Of a stretch of DNA of 64,000 bases, positions 1-12,305 are shown piece after piece. Numbering within the stretch: the first letter of the stretch is position 1; the number at the start of each line of letters is the position of its first letter. The stretch comes from Albula goreensis (taxonomy: Eukaryota; Chordata; Actinopteri; Albuliformes; Albulidae), in contig CM040747.1 in NCBI GenBank assembly GCA_022829145.1, positions 30,592,936-30,656,935 on the forward strand, in the 5' to 3' direction. The position numbers and the translations under genes are program-made. The notes below the pieces were generated by a model. It had not been told where the DNA came from. It saw only the letters and a program-made list of their open reading frames with translations, and searched no databases.

Positions 1-1673
1 GGAATGGCCAACTGAAACAAAACAGACCGTAACATTTTAATAGATTAAAGTATCAGTTTACTCTATAATTCTGTTTCTTGTTATTTCCTTCAAACAAATT
101 GTTATATGGAATTAATTGAGCACATTATTTTGCTGCACAACTATCTAAGAGCTAGGCCTTTAGCTGCTTCTGGAGGTTATAAAATAGCCAAAGTAATAAT
201 CTGCAGTCTCATGTTTCTGGATTGAAATAGTTGCCTGTTAAATATGTTATCTTCATCACCCCCACAGTTCAGTAGTGAATTGTATATCTGGGTTTGAAAT
301 GGTTTGATTCACCTGCAGTCAGGAGCATATCGACTTCTGTTATGCTGCCCAGGTTGGTAGATGATGATTCCTAACTTATGGCTGAATTCTTGCTCGTTTT
401 ACGTGGCCAAATGTATCCTCCCATCACTTGGCCCATTCTGTCATTTGTTCATGGCTGACCAAGTCTGTAAGTCTGCTTTCAGTAGGTCAAGTGCCTGTTT
501 GAAGTCAGAGACATCAGTTTTGTTTCGTCTAAGTCTTAAGGGAAGCATCATCAAACTGCATTTCTCACATGTCCGCTTACACCTAAACCTCCATGCTGCC
601 TTGCAGTTGCTTCATAAGTACGATGTTGGGGTCACTCAGCTTTATTCTTTTTCTCTCCCTCTCTTACCCTCATACTTAAATGTTCTGAATAATATGTGTA
701 ATTTTATTATGTAGTTTTCCTTATTGACTTTTTGAGCCATTCAGTTTGACTGAGTAAACAAAAATGATTCTAATTGCTTTGGATCTGCTGTTTTATTGTT
801 TAATGGTAACTTTTGTTACCCACATTTAGTTGTCGTTGAGCTGCTTGAGTAAGCAAGCATTTGCTTTTTGGTCAGCGGTCGATTTTAAAACGTGCATATG
901 AGAGATGGTATAGGCTGTATGTCAATAAAACCCAGCCTGGCATACTTAAGCCACACCATTAAGAGACAGATTTCAAACCATAATACACCTATGGTGTATT
1001 TAACTGTGCTTTTGGGTTATCAGAGAAGAACTACCCACATATACATGCATTGCTTTTGAAGTTATGAGTTCAACTCTCGTTAAATGTTTAAAATCCACAT
1101 TTAGCCTGATATATCATATTGTTGTGGGGAAAGGTAGCTGCTCTATGTGCCATAACTTGAAATGTTTTGCTGGGAAGAACTCCAGCAATGCCTTACATTC
1201 CATTGTCATTATTTCACCCAGCTATTGATATTTGTTAGCGACCTTGGGTGGAATTATTCCAAATTAAAATGTTTCACACGGTAACAGATATTTCTCTTGC
1301 TTATTTTTCAAAAAGTCACTCCATGCTGTTCTTTTCATCACTCAGAACTGTACAGCGTTGCTAATTAATGTGGATCTTGATCATGTCAGTAGTCTAGGTT
1401 GTCGCTAGCAGGCCTTGCGTTGCTACTTTTGTATAATGGCAGGGTTCACATTTGTCTCTTGGGTGGTCCGGTATTTCATAACTGAAATGAACCGACCTGT
1501 AGTCTACAGTCCAGTCTACGTATGGAGTTTGTTTTTTTTCCGTTTCCAGTTATGCAGGGTGCTTCTTCGATTAAGTCATCTCACTCCATTTGAAATGTAA
1601 ACCTGAATGCCCTTCAGCACTGGCTGTGACGAGAGCAGCTCGCCACTCCTTCGTCTCTCTCTGGCTCACTGCA
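1..1673. other. Noncoding, no feature recognised
   Basis: AT-rich unique sequence. The open frame at 361-714 has no recognisable motif or splice context. Confidence 0.6.
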
Positions 1674-2470
1674 TTGGTGAAGTATGCAGGTTCTTGTTTG
1701 GTGAAGTATGTAGGTTTGTGTTTGGTGAGGTGTGCAGGCTTGTGTTTGGTGAAGTGTGCAGGCTTGTGTTTGGTGAAGTGTGCAGGCTTGTGTTTGGTGA
1801 AATATGCAGGCTTGTGTTTGGTGAAGTATGCAGGCTTGTGTTTGGTGAGGTATGCAGGCTCAGTGTGCAGGCTCGTGTTTGGTGAGGTATTCAGGCTCAG
1901 TGTGCAGGCTCCTGTTTGGTGAGGTATGCAGGCTCAGTGTGCAGGCTCGTGTTTGGTGAGGTATGCAGGCTCAGTGTGCAGGCTCTTGTTTGGTGAGGTA
2001 TTCAGGCTCAGTGTGCAGGCTCGTGTTTGGTGAGGTATTCAGGCTCAGTGTGCAGGCTCGTGTTTGGTGAGGTATGCAGGCTCAGTGTGCAGGCTCGTGT
2101 TTGGTGAGGTATTCAGGCTCAGTGTGCAGGCTCGTGTTTGGTGAGGTATGCAGGCTCAGTGTGCAGGCTCGTGTTTGGTGAGGTATGCAGGCTCAGTGTG
2201 CAGGCTCGTGTTTGGTGAGGTATGCAGGCTCAGTGTGCAGGCTCTTGTTTGGTTAGCTTTGCAGACTTGTTTTTGATGAAGTGTGTAGACTCGTTTTTGG
2301 TAAAGTGTGCAGGCTCATTTTTGGTGAAGTGTGCAGGCTCATTTTTGGTGAAGTGTGCAGGTTCGTTTTTGATGAAGTATGCAGGTTTGTTTTTGGTGAA
2401 GCGTGCAGGTTCATTTTGGTGAAGCGTGTGGGCTCATTTTTGGTGAAGTGAGCAGGCTCAGTTTTGCTCC
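1674..2470 (+). repeat. Minisatellite switching 24-bp, 37-bp, 24-bp units
   Basis: Three blocks share one core, roughly tgcaggctcgtgtttggtga. Block 1 has eight copies with ggtga- at 1676, 1700, 1724, 1748, 1772, 1796, 1820 and 1844 (24-bp period). Block 2 has eleven copies with cagtgtg at exactly 37-bp steps from 1861 to 2231; each unit is the 24-mer plus a 13-bp partial copy of itself (tgcaggctcagtg). Block 3 returns to about nine 24-bp units from 2251 to about 2460, with more divergence and one 23-bp unit. The 24-bp blocks read as an eight-residue repeat in several frames, but the open frames are a by-product of the period. Confidence 0.95.
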
Positions 2471-4405
2471 TTGGTTGGAGGGCTGGAAGTTTAGATTTAA
2501 GGCTCTTGACTGTGTCACCTGTGGCATCTATCCGGGTAAACCACTACATTAAATTGCACATCTAAATTATTATTCTATTAACTTCAGTTAGTGTCTCCTT
2601 CAAGTTAATATCACTCATTATTTTGCCCTGTGCAGACAGTGGTCATTGTCTAACAGTTGTAGCCAACAATATCTTTTCAGCATGCTGACACGATTCTCTG
2701 TTGCAGTATGTGAGTGATTTTAGGGTCTTCATGACTGATTTGTTCCCCATTGTACAGACTGCACTAAAATTCTTTTTTGTGTAAATGTCCAGTGTGTTGT
2801 TAAGCAGCATGTCTAACAGCAGTCTATAATGAAAAGTAGCCTGATGCTTGAAAGGTAAAATTGTTTGGGATGCTGAAAACTGTCATGTAGCCAATGTCGC
2901 AACCCGGTCTGCTGGCATTAAACAGGGCCTGTATATGTTGGCGAAAATTGAATACTTGGCAAGTGGCTTTCTTGAGATGGACACTAGCAGGTACCATTTT
3001 ATGTGTCTTCTGCACTGTGTGGATTCATTTAACTGGGCGCTCCAACAAGGTGCCAGTTCGACAAGATTTGTGCACAGGAAGCTACAGTAGAACACATTTA
3101 AGAGAGAACATGTTTACGCTGCTCTAATTGGTGCCCTTGTTTTGCATATTCTTGGTACTCTATCCTGTGGGTGGCATGGAATTTCTCATGCTGAATCCAA
3201 GTCCTTCTATTTCCACGGCAAAACAGTCTTTGCCTTCACAGGACAACTCTTACATCTTTCATAAAAGTAGGGCTGCATGATTACGATTAGCATGCTAATT
3301 GCAACCTAATTGTTCTTCTGATTGCGCTTAGTATTGTGATTAATATGATACAGAAACACTACAGCAGTACAAATAAAGTCTTAAAGGAACCTAAATCAAT
3401 GTGAAAATATTTCCAATTCGTCTTGTTCGTTTGTCGGTGCAGTAATAGCATTACATGAACACTTCTAAACCAAACACAGTAGTATCCGATAGAAGCTCTA
3501 ACTGATTTTCAGCACTTGATTTAATGCACAAGCCTCAGTAAATAGAGTCCATGCACCACATTTAATCAGTCACAGCCTCTCACAATTAATTAATTACGCC
3601 ATCATTTTACTCTTAATCTACAGTCAACAGTGCAGCCCAAGTAAAACAACAAGATATTTATCTCATTTTTTACAAGTGTAAATTGGCCCGTTGTCCTATA
3701 GACATGATCAGTATTTCTTGCAGTATCTGTATAATGCAACAGGCTGCATAATTTGGCTAAACCCCTCACTACCCATTGGAAAAAAGGGGTGTGCAAAGCA
3801 GGAAGTGAACCGAGCAGTGATTAAAATTTTAGTCAATGTGCAAACAAAGCACAATTGGAAAAAAAAAAAGGAAAAAAATGGGCCCCGTTTGTTGGCAAGT
3901 GAAACTCTTCTAATTTTATCACGCAAAGGAGGTGTGAAAGCAACCTAAGTGGTTTACCAGGAATCACGCTCGGCCTCGGCAGGGTGTGCTAGTGGCAGGC
4001 GCTGTCTGGCAGTTTATTTTTCCGCCGGGGAGCTCTGGCCGGAGACGCTGTAGTCGTTGCCGGTGCGCTCTGCCGCATTTTATCCATGGGGCTCGCACAG
4101 TTGTGGCATAAAAGCGTTTGTTTGAGTGAGGAGTGGTGTAGTCTCTGTGGTGAGGCCATGGCGTGTGTATACCAGTGCTAGGCTAACAGAGCTTTGCTAT
4201 TCAGCCTGTAGAGCATCAGTTTCTCAGGATAAATGAGCCCAGCTAACTTCTCTCTGCAAATGCAGATCACTCTATCCAGATTCAGGGGATGGCTTTCAGC
4301 CAATGGCAAGCCACTTCTTCTGTGGAGTGTCCATGTGACATGATATAACTGGCTTAAATTAACGAGCCATTGGAGAAAGTGATTGGAGTTTTATGAACCA
4401 CAACA
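2471..4405. other. Noncoding; possible transposon end near 3.27 kb
   Basis: Mostly unique sequence. gtagggctgcatgattacga at about 3268 resembles the terminal sequence of DNA transposons seen in fish, but no second end was found. About 4020-4080 is mildly CpG-rich (ccgccggggagc) without further promoter signs. Confidence 0.4.
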
Positions 4406-4438
4406 AGCTGCCAATCGCTGACTTGTCTGGACCAATCA
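4406..4438 (+). repeat. Dispersed repeat, partner inverted at 39.7 kb
   Basis: agctgccaatc with tgacttgtctg and accaatca matches the reverse complement of 39717-39749 at 30 of 33 positions. It is probably one interspersed family; no full-length consensus can be built from two copies. Confidence 0.5.
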
Positions 4439-5239
4439 GACGATTGTGCTGTGCGTAAAGACAATGATCAGTTTACGATGTCTCGGTTCAGTTTTACTGC
4501 ACCTCTTTTGCCCGTAGGTAAAGCCAGTCTTAAACCTGCAGGTGCCAGTCAGATTGTGAAGTGACCAGGCTGGGCAGGTTAAGTTTTCAGGAGTGCTGTT
4601 GATGTGTGTGCGTCATGGTTGGAGAACAGGATCTTCATGGCTGTCAGGATCCCCCTCAGCGGGGCCCCAGGGCCTTATCAGGGGGGCGTGTCTGATGAAG
4701 GTGGGCTCGGCATCGACGCGACTCTCAGGGTGAAGGCTGGGCACCCTGGGCCCCAGGACGTCCGTGCCAGCGAGCCAGCGGACGGGGCAGTTTCCTGTGA
4801 GACGGTGTCGTCATGGCAGCTGCAGGAAACGCAAGGCGCTTGGGGCAAATTATGTCATTAGTGTGGACATAAAGCTGTTGTCTGTTTGAAAAATAACTGG
4901 CCCAACTCCTAAACAAAGAACGTGCGAAATGGACCATGCATCCTCACTGATAAAGGAGGCTTTAGCTCTTCACCGTTTATGGTCTGGCCGTGAGTTGGAA
5001 GGAGATGCTGATCGCCTTGTTTGTTTTTGTCTCACTAGGCACAGCATGTATAGTCAAATGAAACTTCATGTAGTTATTTTTTTATCAAAATTACTTACAT
5101 TTTCGGTATTCTGTTTTGCATTATTGCACTGTTTTATTTGCATAGCGATAGTGTGAAGAAATCTTGAACTGTCATCAGAACCGTTATCTATGTATGACAA
5201 AGTATGAAACTTTTAATCTGACATTTCTCCAGAGAACCT

Positions 5240-5515
5240 GCCTCATTTCCCTCTGACCCGTAGCCATCTTAACGAGGTCTCGGGAGGTGATGGGAAAACG
5301 AGGGCTTAATGGGTTCGTTATAGGGCGGAGTGTGTATTTCCAATGATTGCAGGTTGAGATATTTTACGGATGCAGTGGGAAAATATCGGGATAATTGTCT
5401 CCCACTGCCGTTCTCCCCCAAGTGCTGTTTGATTATGCACTTTTCCTTGTGCAAATAATGACTCACGGCGGAGGGATCTGCACTTACGCTTCCTTTTGGG
5501 AAGCAAAAATATGTT
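5240..5515. promoter_or_regulatory. Possible conserved noncoding element
   Basis: This is a moderately GC-rich block inside AT-rich DNA with retained CpGs, a 9-bp inverted repeat (gcagtggga/tcccactgc) around a 19-bp loop near 5372-5408, a C/EBP-like TTGTGCAAA and an AP-1 consensus TGACTCA at 5459-5465. No protein reading is convincing. The call rests on composition and sites only. Confidence 0.2.
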
Positions 5516-7198
5516 AAAAGACCCAGTGTAACTGTTCAGCTTTTAATGATGTCCAACTTATTTCTGTTAGAGCAAAACTGATTTGTTTTCTTTGGATTCT
5601 TTGGAGCTCAGTCGTCTTCCTGCACAAAGTTCTCATGGTCAAACAATCGCATATTCTCAGGCTATCATTTGCTGATTAATTCCTTATATATGTATTTGGA
5701 AGGAATTGCGATTTATTAGCTGGGCAGATTCTTGCCATTGGGTTGCTATCTGCTCCTTGCATGAGAAGCCAGTGAGATTGAAGCTCTCCTCCCGAACTGT
5801 ACGCTGCGTGACCATATTAAGCACTGTAACGACGGCTCATGACCGTATTTAGCATTAGTGTGAGTGTAGGTCTTCATTTGTTGGTTGTCATAGCCCGTTT
5901 TTCACAGTCCCAAGTTCATCGCCCTTTTCTCATGCTGCAAATGATGCAGTGTATAATTATAGAAATTTATCGATGTATTGTTTAGTTCTGTTGCACTTTT
6001 CGTAACGCTTTTCCTCACCCATATTTAACTGCTTTCCTGCCAGCCCTAGTTGGTCTCCCAAACATTCAGGTCGGGGAAAGTGACCGCTCTGTCACACGAT
6101 GCACTCGTTTCTTCTCACGCCACAGATGTGAAATTGCATCGCCAATCACATATTACTTCCTACTTTCGGAGGAACATGAAGTCAGCGTGTGACTATTTCT
6201 CAGATCCTTTGGGTTCTGCCTGGCTGGTCAGGAAAGGCCGCTGGACAGCACGGACACTGAGGATTTTAACTGGCTTAACCAAAAACTTCCAAGCTGAGGC
6301 AGGGCCACATACAGGTTGTGCCAGTGTGGATCTCTGGCTTCTCCGGTTATGGAGTGGATGGCACTCAAACACCATGGAAATGTGCTTTTATTTTCATTGC
6401 ACATGTTACAGGTCAAGACATGGGGAAAGTTAGGCCTGTCTCTTCTTATTTTTGTCCTCTTTAAAGGTATTGCGTCCTCCTTGATAAGATTAATGTCAAA
6501 ATACAATCAGAAACATGTTTCTAAGAGAATTCTGGCACTTCAAATTTTCACTTAAAATGTGGCAGTAAGTGTTATGTATTTTGGATTATGTTTTCAGTTT
6601 CCATTCGTTCCCTTTGTCCGTTTTGCATGTCTGGTGTTTGCTTTGGCAACTATTCATTGCCAGCTGTGCCTGTATAATTTAATGACATTGATTTCAATCC
6701 ATCTAATGACTGTAGTTGTAGAAAATAACATTTTTAATGAAATTGATCTATTAGACGGAAATGCACGGCAAAAGCTGCATACCTATGATGAGAAGTCACA
6801 GTTTGGCCCTCGCTGGAGACTTGATACCCTTGCTGGTATTCTAAAATTTGGCATCTGGGTAATGACAGCACCATGCTGGGAAATTTGGGATTCTGTCGGT
6901 TTTTCTAAATACCTTTCAGCGGCAGTCGTTCTCTTTGCAAGGCGACGGTGGCATGTCTCTGTGTGGTTCCAGCTGTAACTTGAGACCACTGACTGAGGGA
7001 TTGGTATCCCTCTACCCCCTGGTCAGCCGGAGCACTGATGGATTATGGGTAATCTCCATTATGGCCTTGCTTCTTTACAGCCAGCTGACCCTGAGTGTGG
7101 TCTGGCCAGGAGCAGGTAGAGAGGAGGATGGGGGGGTGAGAGCGGGAGGGGAGAGAGAGTGTGAAATGCTGTTGTGCAATGACAAAAAAAGTTGATGC

Positions 7199-7217
7199 TT
7201 TTTTTTTTTTTTTTTTT
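7199..7217 (+). repeat. Poly(T) tract, 19 bases
   Basis: Pure T run preceded by a purine-rich stretch (7108-7162, gagaggaggatgggggggtg and similar). Confidence 0.95.
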
Positions 7218-8487
7218 GAAGCCCAAGCGAAATGCCTTGGCCAAATCCACATTCTTAAAAGCTGGGCTTCCTTTGCTTATATTAATCAGTTTTGGAAGCA
7301 CTCTTTTGATGTTAAGGCCAGCTCAGAGCACCGCTGCTCCTTGTCTTGGCGTCCAAGACCCACACTGTCAAAGTGTACAAACGGCCATGACGCCTTGCCC
7401 CAGCTAAAGTACCACGAGGGGAAATCGGCTTGTTGCCATTGCTCTGAACTGCATGGGTTTTTCTGGTCTTGGGCTGTGTGCTCATGAGTTGCTTTGCTTC
7501 AGGGGAACTCCAAGACTCTGAATCTGCAGTTTTACCTGTGAAAGGCATGTGAATTATGTCAACTGGGACGGTTGGAAGAGTTAGGCTTCAGCAATTAGCC
7601 CTAATGACAAAGGGCTGTGGAGCTACAGGTACAAACTTAGAATAAGACTCTGAGGTTTATTGTGTTATTGTGATATTTTAAAAGTAGTCTTTGTGAGGAG
7701 TACATGAATGTTCCATTGGTGAATTATTCTTGAATAGGCCTGAATTTCCCAATGTGCAAACAGATTATGTAGTTATTTCCCCCTGGGGTGATATTTTGTT
7801 GTGCAGCCAACGCACAAAGTTTTGATCTCAGAGTTTCTTTTGACTGTAATCTAGGTTACATGTTTTTCTTCTGAAAGACATTTTGTTTCTGGAAAGTTGC
7901 AGTAAATTACATTTTTAATTCCACTGGGTTTTCAGTGTTGTCAGTGGATAACATTGCAGTAGCTCTCCTCTCGATATGGCAATACCAGAGTTCAACCAAA
8001 GCTGTAGCAGTATGAGAGACCATTGCAATTTTGAAGACCGATCTTCCTGGGTAGTCTTCAGACTTCGTGGGAAAAGGATTAGCCAAGATGGACCACTGGG
8101 GTTGTCTCTTTCTTATCTTTTCATCACATTGTAAATACTTGCCATAGAATCTTGCATGAGTATTCCCATTACTGACACTAAGTATGTCATGTCTCAGATA
8201 TTAAATTCTTGGGATGGAATCATGCTTATTTTTTTTTTGCATGAGACACGATTATGGAAAAAAATCTTTGTCAGCAGAAGGTCAAAATTCATGCAGGAAC
8301 ACAACCTCACTGACTGACCCATGCTCTCCTTTGGCTTACTTGCCGATGTTTCATATTTGCTAATTGGTGCAATGCAGTCAGCTCTTGTAACAGGAAAGAT
8401 TAGCCGGTTTGTATGGATTCTTACATTCTTTAAAATTAGCTCATTAAGTATAGTAGTGCACTTATCGTACTTAATATAGACTAACAT

Positions 8488-8692
8488 CAGCGGTGGCTAA
8501 CTCTGGCCTTGGGGGTTCCACAGGGTCTACTGGTTTTTGTTTTCACCCTGAAATCTGCAACCGGTTCAGACCCAAGAGGCATGTAAACTTGTTTTATCAG
8601 CTGTTTTAATTGATCTATTAGGCTTAAGTGTTGAATAACAACTAAAACCAGCCGACCCTGTGGCCATTCAGGTCCAGGACTGGCCACCCCTG
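8488..8692. mobile_element. Fold-back DNA element, ~205 bp, TIR ~55 bp
   Basis: The left end (8488-8542, cagcggtggctaactctggc...) and the reverse complement of the right end (8638-8692, caggggtggccagtcctgg...) align along about 55 bp, including acagggtc and ctggttttt/ctggttttag. The middle contains ttaattgatctatta. It has no coding capacity and is a nonautonomous element. Class is uncertain; hAT-like is a guess. Confidence 0.65.
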
Positions 8693-11577
8693 AGCCATGT
8701 TTGTCATTATTAGATTGCCACCATGAAAAGGCGGTTCTTCAGATATCATTAAGAGATTATTAACCATTACAGTCAACATTGTTGTGCAAACTGACTTGCA
8801 GATTAGCATTAGAGTCATGCTTTCGCAACATTTTGTCCCGAACGTGGACTGAGTGAAATAGGCTATTGTGCAAATGAATTTTGACCAATAAAACGTGGAG
8901 AGTAACGTGCATATTGGTCGTCATTTGGTAAAACAAAGTAGGTGGTAGTTAGGGCTAATTATGTTCAACTTGCATCATTTTTGTTTTCACTTCGATATTT
9001 TCGACATCGTTTCACAGTCTTAAAGAAGCCCTGGGGATTTTCGCGCACACTTTGCTTCGCATGTGCATGGTTAGACTTACCGTCCAACGACCACCTATGT
9101 CCAGGTTAATCCAGTTGGCATGTAGATAACTTTGAGACACAAGGATTGGTGTGAAGAGGTAGACCGAATTCATCATTGATCTATCATTTGAATAGAATCA
9201 TCGGTGGTGTTGTTTCAAAATGGCACTCGGTAACATTTAAATAGGTTTGTTTTAGGGGGACTTTTTAAACTGGTTATTACTGACAAGAAGCAGGCCAGGC
9301 CTTACTGCTGAAAACACATTGGAAGGTTGATTGGTGAAAGGTATTGGCTGTAAGGTGGCTGTAGGCTTCCATGAGCGGAAAAAACATTGCCAAAGAAATA
9401 GCTTTACAACCTCAAAAGAAGGTTGAATAATTATAAACCCACCCTCCTCTGCCTCATCCGATTAAGTGTTTCTCAGTATGCAAACTGTTTGTGAAAAAGT
9501 AAAGTTGGATTTAGTGAAATTTCTTTCCATTAAATAAGATGTATTGTTGATATAAGCCTTAGTCATATTTTGGACTTAATGGAGGTTGTATGGTGGTTGC
9601 ATTAAGAGGACCAAAACTGCCGTTCTGTTGTTTGTACATGTGAATGCGGCATGTTTTTGTAAAGTATTTCTCCAAGGTTTGAAAAATTGTTGTGTTGTGG
9701 TAAAAGTTATGTTGTACTGAAAGAAAGACGTTGTTGGAAAGCGAAAGTTTGGAAAGACAAAAATGCAGGAAATCAAGCCAAAAAAAAGTGGAATGGGCCA
9801 TTTTGTAAGACAGAATTTTCCCATTTTAAAAACGGAAAAGGGGCCTTATATCATTGGTGTGACATGTTGGTATGTGGTTAAAACACATTCCAAGTGGATG
9901 CCATATGCCTTAAAGAGCAGATTCCCATGAAACTTTCAAGCAAGCATTGAAAACCTGATGTCTTATCATCAGAACGTATCTGAAGATCTTTTTGTATTTG
10001 TTGTTTGAAGCTTATAGTTCAAGTAAATTCTTTACACTCTTTCACTGTGTAAAGTGCCAATGCAAAATTAAAATGAGAGTGGTTTTTTGGTAATAATTCG
10101 CCGAATTTTGTCATTTCCATTTGTTTCAGATGAAATACCAACCAATATAGACTACAGTACATAGAATTTTGTCTTGTGATATTTTTTTGACTTATCATTA
10201 AAACAGCAGCTCAAAACTTTTCTTTTCACCGAAAGTACATTGTAAAAAAAATGTTCTACTCTTTTTATTTAATTTCATGCCCACTACCTTCTCTTTGTAG
10301 CATGGCCATTTTGGTGCTTTAATCTCTCACAAAGATGACATCTGAGCCATTTTTTCTTCTGTCTTTTTTCCCCTCTCCTCTGCTTAGTTTGACATTTCAA
10401 AATGTCTCTTTTGTGTTGTAGTTTTCCTCCAATAGGAGACTTTGAAATGTTCTTAAGCTCTTGGCCGGGGGAATAGAAACCTGGCTCTTGGTGTCCAGGC
10501 CTTGCAGAAGGTCCAGCTGGATCTTCAGCCTCAGAGACATTAACTTCAAGCAGTTTAGCAGGGCTAAGTTCATGGAAGGGGTTAGCATTTATAGTGCGAC
10601 TGTTAGGTCTGACACCAGACATATGGCGACGCACATCAAAAGCCGCGTGCTACACAGACGACTTTGAACTCCGCAAACCCAAAACAGCTTTTTGATGGGC
10701 ATAAACCACCTATTTAACAAATCTCGCTTCATCATATATTGTTCAAATATAGCCTGCCTGGAGAGTGGTCGCAGATCACAGATGGATTTAACAAACGCTC
10801 CTGTTTCAAGTGGTTTCATCCAAGCTGTGTTACAAAAATAAGTCACAAGTATCCTGACTCATTAAACGTGCTACAAACGAATCAAGAACATTTTAACAGC
10901 ACTCAAGCAGGAGTACTTTAAACAAGATGATTTTTAAGTAGACGGGTTGTCTCACATAGCTCATGTCTGCGTGTTGAGAATGTGTGAAAAATGTTTTTAT
11001 GTGGATTCTGAAATAAAAACAAAAGTATGAATGCTCTCAGTTGAGTCAGAGTATATCCACCAAACCACCATATGAAGTGAAAGTCTGTCTGTGTGGTGTG
11101 TGTTGTACAGTAGAGCGACATCATGGAATATCTGTGGTCATCTTTCGCCATATTTGGACTCGGTTCTGGTGATGGACGCAGAGGATGAGACAAACCTGTG
11201 TATTTGCTCTGGCTCAGGATACTGGTTGTACACACAGGGAAGGGGGCATTCTTCTCACCCATTTGGGGTTTGAAGAAACCACATCTTCAGTGAAAACTAC
11301 CTTCCTCATTTCCATCCCAAGTGAACTGTGGTTCAACTTGTGCCACATAATTAAAACAGAAGAGTTAATCTTTGTGCCTTTTTAGTTCATGGTGAGTACA
11401 TTAACACACCCTTCAGACTGACTTTTCTGACCCCAAATATTTTTGTCTTTCAAATTATTGTAAATAAAAACAGTAGCATCTCCACACTGGCAGTGTAAAA
11501 ACAGGACAGGGGAGAGACCATTTGTTGATGGTCTTTCTAGTTCGCAGTTTTACTTAGGCTTGGATGACCAGGGTATT
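8693..11577. other. Noncoding stretch
   Basis: AT-rich unique sequence. Minus-strand open frames at 10284-10634 and 10397-10588 overlap and neither is convincing as an exon. Confidence 0.5.
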
Positions 11578-11795
11578 TACTTTTACATTCCATTCCGTAG
11601 ACATTTACCCAAAGAAAGTTCCATGGCTGACATTTCTATACACTGTTCAGCTGGATGTTTCATGAAAGCTAATTTATTTGCAGCACCTTGCTCCAGGGCA
11701 TGATAGCAGTGTCCTACCTGGGAATTGAACCTGCAACCTCTGATTTACAAGTGTGGCTTCCCAACCATTGTACTGCAATACCACCCTGCTATTCT
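11578..11795 (-). mobile_element. tRNA-derived SINE, near full length
   Basis: Read on the minus strand it begins with a tRNA-like head (caatggttgggaag, then a B-box ggttcaattcc, plus-strand position 11721-11731). It continues with a body containing ctggagcaaggtgct and catccagctgaa, and ends with an AT-rich tail near cattccattccgtagac. This order of B-box, 'gagcaaggt', 'atccagct' and tail is what I recall for SINEs common in teleosts. The family name is not assigned. Confidence 0.7.
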
Positions 11796-12100
11796 GATCA
11801 GAGAGGTCAGCATCTTCTGCAAGATACAAGGTGTTAAAAAGTTAAATACAAGAATTACTGCATGGGGGAAGATTCTGGCAGAACACAGCAGCACTTTTGA
11901 ATGTCACTCCCTCTGGGAAGGCCGGATTTCGTTGATTGTGGCGATCCTGTCTTAAACGAGCAGGGGGTGGTCCTTGTTTATGCTGGGTGTAGCACCATGC
12001 GCCCAGTCCTTTGGCAGGTGTCTTAATTAGTTGGGAGAGAGCACAGCATGAGGGCGGGTGATGGTGAATCCAGTTTTAGGCCTGGAAGCTGTGTGTGGAC

Positions 12101-12305
12101 GGCTCAGACCTGCCTGTCCTCAGTGCCGAACCCAAAACCGGCCCTCTCTTCTCTCAGACCTGCCTCTCCCACAGCGCCATACCCATAACTGACCCTCTCT
12201 TCTCTCAGACCTTCCTCTCCCTCAGTGCCGTACCCAAAACCGACCCTCTCTTCTCTCAGACCTTCCTCTCCCTCAGCGCCGTACCCAAAACCGACCCTCT
12301 CTTCA
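12101..12305 (+). repeat. 51-bp tandem repeat, four units
   Basis: The motif ctctcttctctcagacc begins at 12144, 12195, 12246 and 12297, an exact 51-bp period; a partial first unit starts near 12101. The central units differ at only a few positions. As the period is a multiple of three, both strands stay open, giving a 17-residue repeat such as PLFSQTFLSLSAVPKTD. I see no start context, splice signals or homologue that would make this coding. Confidence 0.9.

Larger units (their letters stand above)
4439..8487. other. Noncoding stretch
   Basis: Unique sequence apart from the possible conserved block at 5.24-5.5 kb and the purine-rich stretch plus T run at 7.1-7.2 kb. The 139-codon frame at 6559-6978 has no domain I recognise. 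Confidence 0.5.

Noticed and set aside
1861..2267. CRISPR-like regular direct repeats of 37 bp
   Set aside because: The copies are contiguous with no spacers, and the DNA is vertebrate; it is a minisatellite.
1590..2422. Repeat proteins such as AGLCLVKY repeats
   Set aside because: They result from the 24-bp period of the minisatellite; frames break when the unit becomes 37 bp.
6559..6978. 139-codon frame with hydrophobic N-terminus
   Set aside because: No homologue recognised, no splice or promoter signals, and AT-rich composition like its flanks.
11700..11795. A tRNA gene on the minus strand
   Set aside because: Only the SINE head is tRNA-like; the cloverleaf is degenerate and continues into the SINE body.
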